From a bacterium (GTDB lineage Bacteria; CLD3; SB21): a stretch of DNA of 64,000 nucleotides. Position numbers and translations under genes: made by a program. A model generated the notes under the pieces. That model searched no databases. It saw nothing but the letters and a program-made list of their open reading frames with translations, and was not told the origin of the DNA. The stretch lies in contig JABWCP010000001.1 of assembly GCA_013360215.1 (NCBI GenBank), forward strand, positions 124,001-188,000, in the 5' to 3' direction. Below are positions 44,910 to 53,599 of this stretch, piece after piece (position 1 is the first letter of the stretch; each line of letters opens with the position of its first letter).

Positions 44910-47048
44910 ATGGATTCCTTATTTAGTCTTAAGCTGAAGATCGAAGGCGGTCTGGCATGGCTGACCTTTGACTATCCCGGTGAAAAATTTAATAAACTTT
45001 CCACCCCCGTCATGCAAGCGCTCAATCAGGCTTTGGATTATTTGGCAAGTCAGTCGCCATCTATACAGGGCTGTATCATTCACAGTGCCAAAGACGGTAT
45101 TTTTATCGTCGGTGCGGATATTGATGAAATCAAAAATATCACCGACCCCAAAATCGCGGAAGCCGCCGCCGCGCAGGGACAAGCCATTTTCACGAAAATA
45201 GAAAAACTTCCCTTCCCGACCGTTTGCCTTATTCATGGCGCGTGTATGGGAGGTGGTACGGAGTTAGCACTGGCCTGCACCTACCGTATTGCAACCGATT
45301 CACCTAAAACAAAAATCGGCCTTCCGGAAGTCATGATCGGCATAGTGCCGGGTTTTGGCGGAACCCAGCGTCTGCCTCGTCTTATAGGCCTCCAGCGTGC
45401 CCTCCCCATGATTTTGTCAGGTAAAGCTTACGACGGGAAAAATGCATTGAGGAACGGTGTTGTAGACAAAGTCATACCGTCTGAATTTGCCGAACGCTAT
45501 GCTGCCGCTTTTGTACAAGAAATTATTTCCGGAAAAACAACCGGGTATGTCAAACGACGTAAACCATCGGGGCTCATTAATTTTTTACTCGAATCCGTTG
45601 GCAAACCGCTGATCTACAGTCAGGCGCGTAAAAGTGTACTCAAAGAAAGCAAAGGCCAATACCCCGCTCCGTTAAAAGCATTAGACGCTGTACGCGAAGG
45701 GTATTCCCAATCGCTTGAAAACGGATTGAAAATTGAGGCGCGTTATTTAGGCGAAATGGTTGCTTCTCCGATTTCTAAAAATCTGATACGGATTTTTAGG
45801 CTCACTGAGCAAATTAAAAAAGATACAGGGGTAACCGACAAATCCGTAAAATCGCCCGAGATACGTTATGCCGGTGTACTGGGCGCAGGCGTCATGGGTG
45901 GCGGAATCGCCTATCTTTTTTCTAATTATGATATCGAAGTACGACTAAAAGACATCAACCATCAAGCAATCACATTGGGTCTCGACTCAGCTAAAAAAGT
46001 ATATGAGCGGGCATTAAAACGACGTAAACTAACCAAACAAACGTTCAACAGGAAAATGTCCTATATCACCGGCGCATTGGATTATTCCGGTTTTCGCCGT
46101 TGCGATCTGGTTGTCGAAGCCATCGTCGAAAATATGGATGTGAAGAAAAAAGTTATCGGTGAACTTTCAAGTCACGTCAGCGATAGCTGTATCGTAGCGT
46201 CCAATACGTCTTCCTTATCCATAACCGAAATGGCGAAGGCTTATAAAAATCCCGACAAATTTATCGGAATGCATTTTTTTAACCCGGTACACAAAATGCC
46301 GCTCGTCGAAATTATTCGCGGAGAAAAAACATCGGATGCGACAGTGGCCACGATCTATGCGTTGTCAAAAAAGCTCGGTAAACAGCCTATCGTCGTAAAG
46401 GACGGACCGGGGTTTCTTGTCAATCGTCTCTTGATGCCCTATCTCAATGAAGCCGGGCATCTGATGGAGCAAGGCGTTACCATCGAACTATTGGATAAAA
46501 CGATGCTCGATTTCGGTATGCCGATGGGTCCGGCGCTACTTATCGATGAAGTCGGAATTGACGTAGCGTACAAAGTCGGCCATATTTTTTACGATGCATT
46601 CGGCAAACGCGTACAACCGTCCCGCGTTGTCGAAAAACTTTATGAGGCCAAACGTCTCGGAAAAAAAGGAAAATTAGGATTTTATAAACACGCTGACGAC
46701 AAACCTCAGGTTGATCCTGCCGTCTACGCGCTTATAGGAGCAAATCAAACTTCGACTATCCGTTCAGAAGAAATGGTCGAACGCATGACCTATACGATGA
46801 TCAACGAAGCGGCCATGTGTTTGGCCGAAGGAATCGTCAGCCAACCTAGCGATGTCGAAATCGGGATGATCTTCGGAACAGGTTTTGCTCCATTTCGCGG
46901 TGGCCTTTTGCGATACGCCGACAGCGAAGGTCTTGATAAAATAGTTGCACAGCTTGAAAAATATGCGCACACTTACGGCGTACGTTTTACCCCATGCGAT
47001 TATTTGGTACAGTTGCAAAAATCAGGTAAAAAATTTTATAACGAATAA
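44910..47048 (+). CDS. fadJ: Bifunctional enoyl-CoA hydratase / 3-hydroxyacyl-CoA dehydrogenase
   Basis: 712 residues. N-terminal crotonase domain with the oxyanion-hole region [14 protein letters not shown] and catalytic Glu residues in GGGTEL and [16 protein letters not shown]-terminal dehydrogenase with Rossmann [16 protein letters not shown] (about 318-333) and catalytic His in [17 protein letters not shown]. It performs steps two and three of beta-oxidation. No thiolase gene is in the window. FadJ rather than FadB is chosen only by general resemblance. Confidence 0.93.
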   Translation: MDSLFSLKLKIEGGLAWLTFDYPGEKFNKLSTPVMQALNQALDYLASQSPSIQGCIIHSAKDGIFIVGADIDEIKNITDPKIAEAAAAQGQAIFTKIEKLPFPTVCLIHGACMGGGTELALACTYRIATDSPKTKIGLPEVMIGIVPGFGGTQRLPRLIGLQRALPMILSGKAYDGKNALRNGVVDKVIPSEFAERYAAAFVQEIISGKTTGYVKRRKPSGLINFLLESVGKPLIYSQARKSVLKESKGQYPAPLKALDAVREGYSQSLENGLKIEARYLGEMVASPISKNLIRIFRLTEQIKKDTGVTDKSVKSPEIRYAGVLGAGVMGGGIAYLFSNYDIEVRLKDINHQAITLGLDSAKKVYERALKRRKLTKQTFNRKMSYITGALDYSGFRRCDLVVEAIVENMDVKKKVIGELSSHVSDSCIVASNTSSLSITEMAKAYKNPDKFIGMHFFNPVHKMPLVEIIRGEKTSDATVATIYALSKKLGKQPIVVKDGPGFLVNRLLMPYLNEAGHLMEQGVTIELLDKTMLDFGMPMGPALLIDEVGIDVAYKVGHIFYDAFGKRVQPSRVVEKLYEAKRLGKKGKLGFYKHADDKPQVDPAVYALIGANQTSTIRSEEMVERMTYTMINEAAMCLAEGIVSQPSDVEIGMIFGTGFAPFRGGLLRYADSEGLDKIVAQLEKYAHTYGVRFTPCDYLVQLQKSGKKFYNE

Positions 47049-47081
47049 CTAAATCAAACGAACAAACGAAAGGACTGAATC

Positions 47082-47240
47082 ATGCTTGGCGATAAACTCA
47101 TCAGCAAAGGTGTTATCAATCAATCCCAACTGGACGAATGCCTCAAAGAACAACAAAGCAGCGGTAAAAAACTCGGTGAAGTTATCATCGCCAAAGGCTA
47201 TGCGACACAAGCTCAGATTGATGCCGCTTTAGCCGGATAG
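47082..47240 (+). CDS. Stand-alone MshEN-type mini-protein (candidate c-di-GMP binder)
   Basis: 52 residues, ATG at 47082 with AAAGGA seven bases upstream, 33 bases after fadJ. It consists of two copies of one motif: LGDKLISKGVINQSQLDECL..Q and LGEVIIAKGYATQAQIDAAL, joined by the five residues SSGKK. This is the plan of MshEN (T2SSE N-terminal) domains, LGxxLxxxGxLxxxxLxxxLxxQ twice with a 5-residue spacer, which bind c-di-GMP at the front of GspE/PilB-type ATPases. Here nothing follows. The second copy lacks the closing Gln and the Arg before LG is absent or Lys, so binding is uncertain. Confidence 0.75.
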   Translation: MLGDKLISKGVINQSQLDECLKEQQSSGKKLGEVIIAKGYATQAQIDAALAG

Positions 47241-47327
47241 ACTTCGGATTATCGCTTGAAATCTTTTGCACAGCCGCGTATATTCGACTGCATTTAACAT
47301 TTCATTTTATATTCAGGCCCAGCCCTT

Positions 47328-48836
47328 ATGGATAAAGACCTCATCGCTATTCAAGAAGCACGCGACATCGCCCGTGCAGCTAAAGCCGCACAAAAAGAGT
47401 TTGCAAAATTTACGCAACAAAAAGTAGATGCCCTTGTCAAAGCGATGGCCGATGCCGGGCTGGCCGCCGCAGATCGTTTGGCGCGTATGGCCGCCGACGA
47501 AACGCGTATGGGACGTTATGAGGATAAGATTGTAAAAAATCAATTTGGCACACGCGATGTGTACGAATACATCAAGGACATGAAAACGGTCGGTGTCTTG
47601 CGGTACGATGATAAACTCAAATTTTATGAGATCGGTACTCCGATGGGTGTCGTATGCGCTATTATCCCTACGACCAATCCCACATCTACCGTGATGTATA
47701 AAATTTTAATATCGCTTAAAGCCGGTAATGCCATCGCTATCGCTCCCCATCCGCGTGCAGCCAAGTGTACTTATGAAGCCATGCGCATCCTCCGCGACGT
47801 TGCCGAATCTATGGGCGCACCCAAAGGTCTCATCGGTTGCATCGAACATCCGACGCTTGAAGGAACACAAGCATTGATGAAGTGCCCGGAGACTTCGGTG
47901 ATTTTGGCTACCGGCGGGCCCGGTATTGTACGCGAAGCGTACAGTTCGGGTAAACCGGCTCTGGGCGTAGGCTCTGGCAATGTCCCCGCTTTTATCGAAA
48001 AAACGGCGAATGTTAAAAAAGCTATCGCCGATATCGTCGCGGGTAAATGTTTCGATTACGGTTTATTATGTTCATCTGAAAACTCCATCGTTGCCGACGC
48101 CGCACTGCGTGATCAGGTTATTGCTGAATTGAAAGCCAATCGCGCATATGTTTGCAATAACGAAGAAAAAATTAAGCTTCAGCAACTGATGTTTCCTAAA
48201 GGAAAATTGAATACCCAGATTATTGGCCTTCCTGCACCTAAAATTGCGCAAATGGCCGGTGTAGCGGCACCATCGGATGCGACGGTCCTGGTTGTTCCTT
48301 GCGAAAAAGTCGGCAAAGAAGAACCCCTGTCAGCCGAAAAACTTTCACCGGTATTATCGCTTTTTTGGGTAAACGGGTGGGAACAAGGCTGTGACCGCGC
48401 GCTGGAAATTCTCAATTTCGGCGGTATAGGACATACGATGTCCATTCATTCGCAGGATAATGATGTGATCATGAAGTTCGGCCTCGAAAAACCGGCCTTC
48501 CGTATTTGCGTGAACACCGTTTCCACCTTAGGCGCTGTCGGTTACACGACCGGCCTCGCACCGTCCATGACACTCGGACCCGGCACACTCGGAGGCTCTA
48601 TCACGACGGATAATATCATGCCGTATCATTTGATGAACGTAAAGCGGCTTGCTTTCGAAATACGCCCGTTCAAATCTTCTTTAGTTCACGGCAATACCGA
48701 ATCACCGGCAAAAGATACAAGCAAAAAAACCGCCGAAATATCGCCTGCCCCCGTTTCTTCTTCGCCTAAGAATGATTCTTTGTCGGAAAAAGAAATAGAT
48801 AAAATCGTAGAGGAATTCATTCGCAGCAGAAAATAG
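47328..48836 (+). CDS. CoA-acylating aldehyde dehydrogenase (EutE/PduP-like) with C-terminal helical tail
   Basis: 502 residues. It interconverts an aldehyde and acyl-CoA with NAD+. Catalytic Cys248 lies in YGLLCSSEN; PTTNPTSTV and ATGGPGIV bind the nucleotide. The N-terminal helix (EARDIARAAKAAQKEFAKF) is typical of microcompartment-type enzymes. After the core ends at EIRPF a 54-residue tail follows: a Pro/Ser/Lys-rich linker (SPAPVSSSPKND) and a terminal amphipathic helix (SEKEIDKIVEEFIRSRK), the layout of a shell-targeting encapsulation peptide. No shell-protein or alcohol dehydrogenase gene is in the window. Confidence 0.9.
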   Translation: MDKDLIAIQEARDIARAAKAAQKEFAKFTQQKVDALVKAMADAGLAAADRLARMAADETRMGRYEDKIVKNQFGTRDVYEYIKDMKTVGVLRYDDKLKFYEIGTPMGVVCAIIPTTNPTSTVMYKILISLKAGNAIAIAPHPRAAKCTYEAMRILRDVAESMGAPKGLIGCIEHPTLEGTQALMKCPETSVILATGGPGIVREAYSSGKPALGVGSGNVPAFIEKTANVKKAIADIVAGKCFDYGLLCSSENSIVADAALRDQVIAELKANRAYVCNNEEKIKLQQLMFPKGKLNTQIIGLPAPKIAQMAGVAAPSDATVLVVPCEKVGKEEPLSAEKLSPVLSLFWVNGWEQGCDRALEILNFGGIGHTMSIHSQDNDVIMKFGLEKPAFRICVNTVSTLGAVGYTTGLAPSMTLGPGTLGGSITTDNIMPYHLMNVKRLAFEIRPFKSSLVHGNTESPAKDTSKKTAEISPAPVSSSPKNDSLSEKEIDKIVEEFIRSRK

Positions 48837-48890
48837 CATATAAAATCTATTGCAAATTAACGTGTTTTACGTGACATTGCATCAGCTTTT

Positions 48891-48920
48891 AAGCACTTCG
48901 CTCAACGTGAAGTGCTTTTT
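48891..48920 (+). terminator. Intrinsic terminator after the aldehyde dehydrogenase gene
   Basis: AAGCACTTC, loop of nine bases, GAAGTGCTT, then T-run; 54 bases after the stop and just before the next gene's ribosome site. Confidence 0.85.
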
Positions 48921-48943
48921 CATTAAAGGAGATAACACCCCTC

Positions 48944-50236
48944 GTGGTTATTGATATCTTAGTAATCCTTATACTCGTTTTACTCAACGGCTTTTTTGTC
49001 GCCGCCGAATTTGCCATCGTTAAAGTGCGTTCAACGCAAATCGACACCATCGAACAAAAAAACATCCGTGCACGCATCGCTAAAGAAGTTATTATGCACC
49101 TCGATGCGTATCTGTCTGCAACCCAGCTTGGTATTACGATTACAAGTATTGCGCTCGGCTGGATCGGCGAACCCGCCATTTCACGCATGATTGAGCCTAT
49201 TATCAATTATTTTGGAATAACCAATCCGCAAGTGATTCATGCCTTGTCTTTTGGTATCGGTTTTTCCGTGATTACGTTTTTACACATCACGATGGGCGAA
49301 CTGGGCCCCAAATCCATTGCTATCCAATATCCTAAACAAACAACGCTTTGGATTGCATCACCGCTTCATCTTTTTTATGTCGTTTTCAAACCGTTCATAT
49401 TCATACTCAATAAAAGCGCTAATCTCATGCTTCGTATGGTTGGGATTCACCCAGCCGGTGAACATGAGTTGTCTCACTCCGAAGAAGAAATTCGTATGCT
49501 CATTGCTGATGGTCGTAAAAGCGGTGTGATTGATGCTACGGAGTACAAGTTGATCGAAAATATTTTCAATTTTACCGAAACTTCAGTAAAAGAAATAATG
49601 ATTCCCCGCATGGATGTATTTGCCTTGGATATAGAGAAACCGGTTGTTGAAAATCTGAAATCGGCGATAGACAGCGGCTATACGCGCATACCAGTGTACC
49701 GTGAGTCAATTGATACATTGATCGGTATTCTTTATGTCAAAGACTTATTCAAAATTGACCGCGATACGATAACGACCGCTTCCTTTGAAACGATACTGCG
49801 ACCTGCTTATTTTGCACCGGAAAGCATCAGTATCAATCGTCTGATGCAGGACTTTCTGCAACAGCGGTTTCATATGGCGATTATCATTGACGAATTCGGC
49901 GGAACGAGCGGTGTTGTCACACTTGAAAACATAATCGAAAAAATAGTCGGCCAGCAGATTCAGGACGAATACGACGATGAAAAAAAGGAATTTGAAATTT
50001 TATCTGACGGCAGCTATACGGTACAGGCCAAGATGCGAATCGGCGATTTTAATCAGCAATTTCAGGCTAACATACCCGAGGATGATAACTACGAAACGTT
50101 AGCCGGTTTTCTGAATAATGTGGCAGGTCATATTCCCAACAACGGAGAAGAAATTCGGTATCAAAATCTAAGTTTCAGGATTACCAAAAAATCACCGAAG
50201 CTCGTTCAACAAGTGCGTTTTGCTAAACTTACTTAA
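48944..50236 (+). CDS. CNNM/CorC-type membrane protein (DUF21-CBS-CorC_HlyC)
   Basis: 430 residues, GTG start with AAAGGAG upstream. The DUF21 membrane domain (about 1-190; VLLNGFFVAAEFAIVKVR, TQLGITITSIALGWIGEPA) is followed by paired CBS domains (about 205-330; IMIPRMDVFALD, GYTRIPVYRESIDTLIGILYVKDL in pieces, DEFGGTSGVVTLEN) and a C-terminal CorC_HlyC domain. Related proteins export Mg2+ or Co2+ or modulate ion transport; hemolysin in older names is misleading. Single gene with its own terminator. Confidence 0.9.
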   Translation: MVIDILVILILVLLNGFFVAAEFAIVKVRSTQIDTIEQKNIRARIAKEVIMHLDAYLSATQLGITITSIALGWIGEPAISRMIEPIINYFGITNPQVIHALSFGIGFSVITFLHITMGELGPKSIAIQYPKQTTLWIASPLHLFYVVFKPFIFILNKSANLMLRMVGIHPAGEHELSHSEEEIRMLIADGRKSGVIDATEYKLIENIFNFTETSVKEIMIPRMDVFALDIEKPVVENLKSAIDSGYTRIPVYRESIDTLIGILYVKDLFKIDRDTITTASFETILRPAYFAPESISINRLMQDFLQQRFHMAIIIDEFGGTSGVVTLENIIEKIVGQQIQDEYDDEKKEFEILSDGSYTVQAKMRIGDFNQQFQANIPEDDNYETLAGFLNNVAGHIPNNGEEIRYQNLSFRITKKSPKLVQQVRFAKLT

Positions 50237-50247
50237 TCAGCTATCCT

Positions 50248-51156
50248 TCAAACTTTCGAAAGCCGGTGTTTAGATAACCGGCTTTTTTCTTTTTTGAGTG
50301 CCATGAATATCGCATTTATAGAGACATCCACCGACTTTTCTCCGGCCGCTATGAGTTCATTCATTTTTTCAAATGCCGCCCAATGATGATGTCCGACTTC
50401 AGGTCGAATATGTACCGTTGACCTGGAACACATAAGAGCATTGGCTTGCAGGGCTGTGATAAGATGAGTTCTAAATAATAAATCAATCATATTCGCCGGC
50501 GGTGCCTCTCCGGCCAGAGTGCGCGACGTATCAACAGCGATCACATAGTCAGCCCCCATCTCCCATGCCGCATCTACCGGCGTCTGCGCAGCGACAGCAC
50601 CATCCACTAAGACTTTATCTTCGTATTGCATCGGCGGTAAAAAACCCGGGATAGATGAACTGGCCTTCGCGGCTTCTTTGATTGAACCTTCTCTGAAAAT
50701 TTCCGTTTTTCCGGTGATCATGTTTGTTGCAACAGCGGCAAATTGAATGCGGGTATTTTCGATTAAACCATCTCCTAACAATTCATCCATCACGATGCCG
50801 AGTCGGTTTTCTTTCATCAAAGACATTCGATCGGCGTACAACTGAATCAGCAACTCATTCCCTACTGCCCGGGCTATTTGTCCGAAAAAATTTTCAGGAT
50901 GCATATCACGACGAAAAAGGTGGAGTCCCGTTTTTTTAAAATCATCGCCAAGAAAGAACTTTTTAATCCGAGATTCTACCTCAACAATATGCAAACTCTG
51001 AGCATACATCGCTCCGACGACAGCGCCTATACCGCTACCGACGATGATATCCATCGGAATATGATGGCGTTCTAAAGTTTTGAGTACACCGATGTGGGCC
51101 AAACCGCGCGCACCGCCGCCGCCCAAAGCTAATGCAATTTTCCGCTGTCCAAACAT
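50248..51156 (-). CDS. Patatin-like phospholipase family protein with altered nucleophile elbow
   Basis: 302 residues. Oxyanion loop LGGGGARGLAHIGVL is intact and the catalytic-Asp motif is present as VDGAVAAQTPVD. The nucleophile elbow, normally GxSxG (for example GTSIG), reads GSGIG (codons GGT AGC GGT ATA GGC at about residues 41-45), so the usual Ser position is Gly and a Ser stands one place earlier. Either the protein is catalytically dead or the elbow is shifted. It resembles the RssA/YchK branch. The 3' end overlaps the terminator of the convergent CBS gene. Confidence 0.85.
   Translation of the reverse strand: MFGQRKIALALGGGGARGLAHIGVLKTLERHHIPMDIIVGSGIGAVVGAMYAQSLHIVEVESRIKKFFLGDDFKKTGLHLFRRDMHPENFFGQIARAVGNELLIQLYADRMSLMKENRLGIVMDELLGDGLIENTRIQFAAVATNMITGKTEIFREGSIKEAAKASSSIPGFLPPMQYEDKVLVDGAVAAQTPVDAAWEMGADYVIAVDTSRTLAGEAPPANMIDLLFRTHLITALQANALMCSRSTVHIRPEVGHHHWAAFEKMNELIAAGEKSVDVSINAIFMALKKEKSRLSKHRLSKV
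50260..50288 (+). terminator. Terminator of the CBS/CorC gene, inside the patatin 3' end
   Basis: AAGCCGGT, 9-base loop, ACCGGCTT and a T-run, 24 bases after the plus-strand stop at 50236. The whole hairpin lies within the last codons of the convergent patatin gene. Confidence 0.85.
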
Positions 51157-51159
51157 TCG

Positions 51160-52200
51160 TTATTTTAAAACGATTTCACGTTTTTCTTTGGCCGATTGAT
51201 AAATCGCTTCCGAAATGCGCATGATCTCCATAGCTTCTTCGCCGCTGGACATCGAAGGCCGGTTATTTTTAATGCATTCCACGAAGTGCTTCAGTTCGTA
51301 TTCATAAGATTTTTTATAATTATTTTCCGGCTTTTCCATTTTTTGAGGCGTCACATTGACAAGGTTGCCGTGCATTTCTTTGTGAATACGCAGCGGATTG
51401 AGCAAAGCGCCCCCGCTTGTACCAAAAAGATTGGAATACATAAAATCATTTTCCATAAGTAATGTCCAGCTGACTTCGATGGAAAGCACGACATCGTTTT
51501 CAAAACGAATCATTACCGCCGCCGAATCTTCGACGCCGTCTTTCTGAAAATGGCTGTACATCGTGCTAAAAACACTATGAACTTTAGGATTGTCCATCAG
51601 CCATATGGAAAGGTCCAGCATCGGAATTCCCAGATCCATAAAAACACCGCCGCCGGAAACATTTTTCTTTTTGGCCCAATCGGTTTCATTCCAGCTGCCG
51701 CGACGACGCAGCCAACCCGATTTGGTGTAAAATATTTTACCAAGCTCTTTACCTTTAACGAAATTTTTAAGAACCATCGCATCCGGACGGAAACGATGAT
51801 TCATTCCCACCATAAGAATCTTTTTCCGTTTTTTGGATTCTTCGACCATGGCTTTGGATTCTTCATAGGTAAGTGCGATGGGCTTTTCCACCAGAACATG
51901 TTTCCCTGCGGATAATGCTGATTTAGCCATCGGCGCATGCATACTGTTAGGCGTACATATATGAACGCCCTGAATTTCTTCCATTGCCAAAAGTTTTTCA
52001 AAATCGGTAAAAACATTGGGGATATGATACTTTTCCGCCAACGCTCCTACTTTGGTTTTATCCGAATCCGCGATAGCCACGATTTCAACATCGTTCATTT
52101 TAGAAAGTATAGGTAAATGGATTACCTGTGAAATAGCGCCGGCACCGACGATCCCCAATTTCACTTTTTCCGTATTCGCTTTGCCTTTGTCCTTGGGCAT
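51160..52200 (-). CDS. Gfo/Idh/MocA-family NAD(P)-dependent oxidoreductase
   Basis: 346 residues. Rossmann motif GIVGAGAISQVIHLPIL at the N-terminus, then EKPIALTYEESKAMVE (the EKP motif, Lys about residue 102) and GGGVFMDLGIPMLDLSIWLMDNP (pieces) in the C-terminal alpha/beta domain. Family members oxidise or reduce sugars and related alcohols; substrate unknown. GGAGG lies four bases before the ATG. It sits three bases upstream of patatin and downstream of aroA on one strand. Confidence 0.87.
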   Translation of the reverse strand: MPKDKGKANTEKVKLGIVGAGAISQVIHLPILSKMNDVEIVAIADSDKTKVGALAEKYHIPNVFTDFEKLLAMEEIQGVHICTPNSMHAPMAKSALSAGKHVLVEKPIALTYEESKAMVEESKKRKKILMVGMNHRFRPDAMVLKNFVKGKELGKIFYTKSGWLRRRGSWNETDWAKKKNVSGGGVFMDLGIPMLDLSIWLMDNPKVHSVFSTMYSHFQKDGVEDSAAVMIRFENDVVLSIEVSWTLLMENDFMYSNLFGTSGGALLNPLRIHKEMHGNLVNVTPQKMEKPENNYKKSYEYELKHFVECIKNNRPSMSSGEEAMEIMRISEAIYQSAKEKREIVLK

Positions 52201-52221
52201 AAAACCTCCGTAAGAATAAAA

Positions 52222-53529
52222 CTATTGATGAACCGCCATGCGGTCCGAAGATAAGGATATATTTAATATACTATAAAATTCAGGGAAAGAAATACGTACA
52301 GCCTCTGCAGAGTGTACGATAGATTCACCGCCTTCAGCAATCAAAGCGGCAACTGTAAATGCCATTGCAATGCGATGATCATCAAATGAATCTATTTCTG
52401 ACGATCGAAATGAACCGGGATAAATACGAAATCCGTCATCAAATTCATCAATTCGTACTCCCATAGACCGCATGTTTTTTACAATGGCTTCGATACGATC
52501 ACATTCTTTATTGCGTAGTTCACGTGCATCACGGACTTCCAAACCATCTTTCAAATGAGTTCCTAGCACGGCCAATATCGGAATTTCATCAATCAAAGCA
52601 GCTACAACCGAGCCGCTTAATTGTACCGATTTTAATTCGCGGGTATGACGCGCGACGATATCACCATAAGGTTCTCGCGCCTCAGTGATATTATGAATAG
52701 TAATATCCGCACCCATATCTTTCAAAATTTCCAAAAAGGCAATGCGAGTGGGGTTTAGCGAAACATGGCGTATAGTCACTTCACTTTCAGGCACCAAGAG
52801 CCCTGCCACAATCAAAAAGGCGGCCGAAGATAAATCACCGGGAATCGTCATATGCTCAAAACGAAAAGAATCACCTCCCGTAACCGACAAACGAATCCGG
52901 CCTACTTCAACCGATTTTTTTATCGTCGGTAGAAGACGCTCCGTGTGATCCCGAGTCATGACCGCTTCGCGAACGGTTGTTGTTCCTTTAGCATAATGAC
53001 CGGCCAGCAAAATACAACTTTTGACTTGAGCGCTTGCAATCGGTAAACTGTAATCGATGGCTTTTAATTCTGTACCTTCAATTTCTATCGGTAAAGTTTG
53101 CTGTGCTGATGTTTTTATTTTGGCACCCATTTGAGTCAGCGGTTCAATAATGCGTCTCATCGGGCGTCGGGATAAAGACGCGTCGCCACTAAGTTCAGAT
53201 TTAAAACTTTGACCGGAAAGAATACCCGCCAATAATCTTGCCGTTGTTCCTGAATTCCCGCACTCCAAAGGCGCGGATGGTGGTACAAAACCATGCATAC
53301 CGCATCCGGTAATGTGCAACTCTGAACCGTTTTGATCGACCTTCACACCCAATCGGCGCATACAATCTATAGTACTTTGCACATCTGCGCCGGTTGCAAT
53401 ATTAAGCAAGGAGACGATGCTTTCAGACATAGCTGAAAAAATAACCGCACGGTGTGTGATGGATTTATCACCGGGTATTCTACAATCAATTCTGATCTTT
53501 GTCGCAGGTTTAATGAGCGCCGTTGCCAT
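52222..53529 (-). CDS. aroA: 3-phosphoshikimate 1-carboxyvinyltransferase (EPSP synthase)
   Basis: 435 residues. Joins shikimate-3-phosphate and phosphoenolpyruvate in the sixth step of the shikimate pathway. Landmarks: PGDKSITHRAVIFSA (Lys and Ser binding S3P), LECGNSGTTARLLAGIL (PEP site), SRRPMRRIIEPL, the catalytic-Asp region DEIPILAVLGTH and FDDHRIAMAF. The single-gene context does not include other aro genes. Confidence 0.95.
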   Translation of the reverse strand: MATALIKPATKIRIDCRIPGDKSITHRAVIFSAMSESIVSLLNIATGADVQSTIDCMRRLGVKVDQNGSELHITGCGMHGFVPPSAPLECGNSGTTARLLAGILSGQSFKSELSGDASLSRRPMRRIIEPLTQMGAKIKTSAQQTLPIEIEGTELKAIDYSLPIASAQVKSCILLAGHYAKGTTTVREAVMTRDHTERLLPTIKKSVEVGRIRLSVTGGDSFRFEHMTIPGDLSSAAFLIVAGLLVPESEVTIRHVSLNPTRIAFLEILKDMGADITIHNITEAREPYGDIVARHTRELKSVQLSGSVVAALIDEIPILAVLGTHLKDGLEVRDARELRNKECDRIEAIVKNMRSMGVRIDEFDDGFRIYPGSFRSSEIDSFDDHRIAMAFTVAALIAEGGESIVHSAEAVRISFPEFYSILNISLSSDRMAVHQ

Positions 53530-53599
53530 AACATTTCAAACAAATAATTGGTAACAAAAATACACATGCAACGATGAAAAAGCAACGGTAAAGGGGGCT

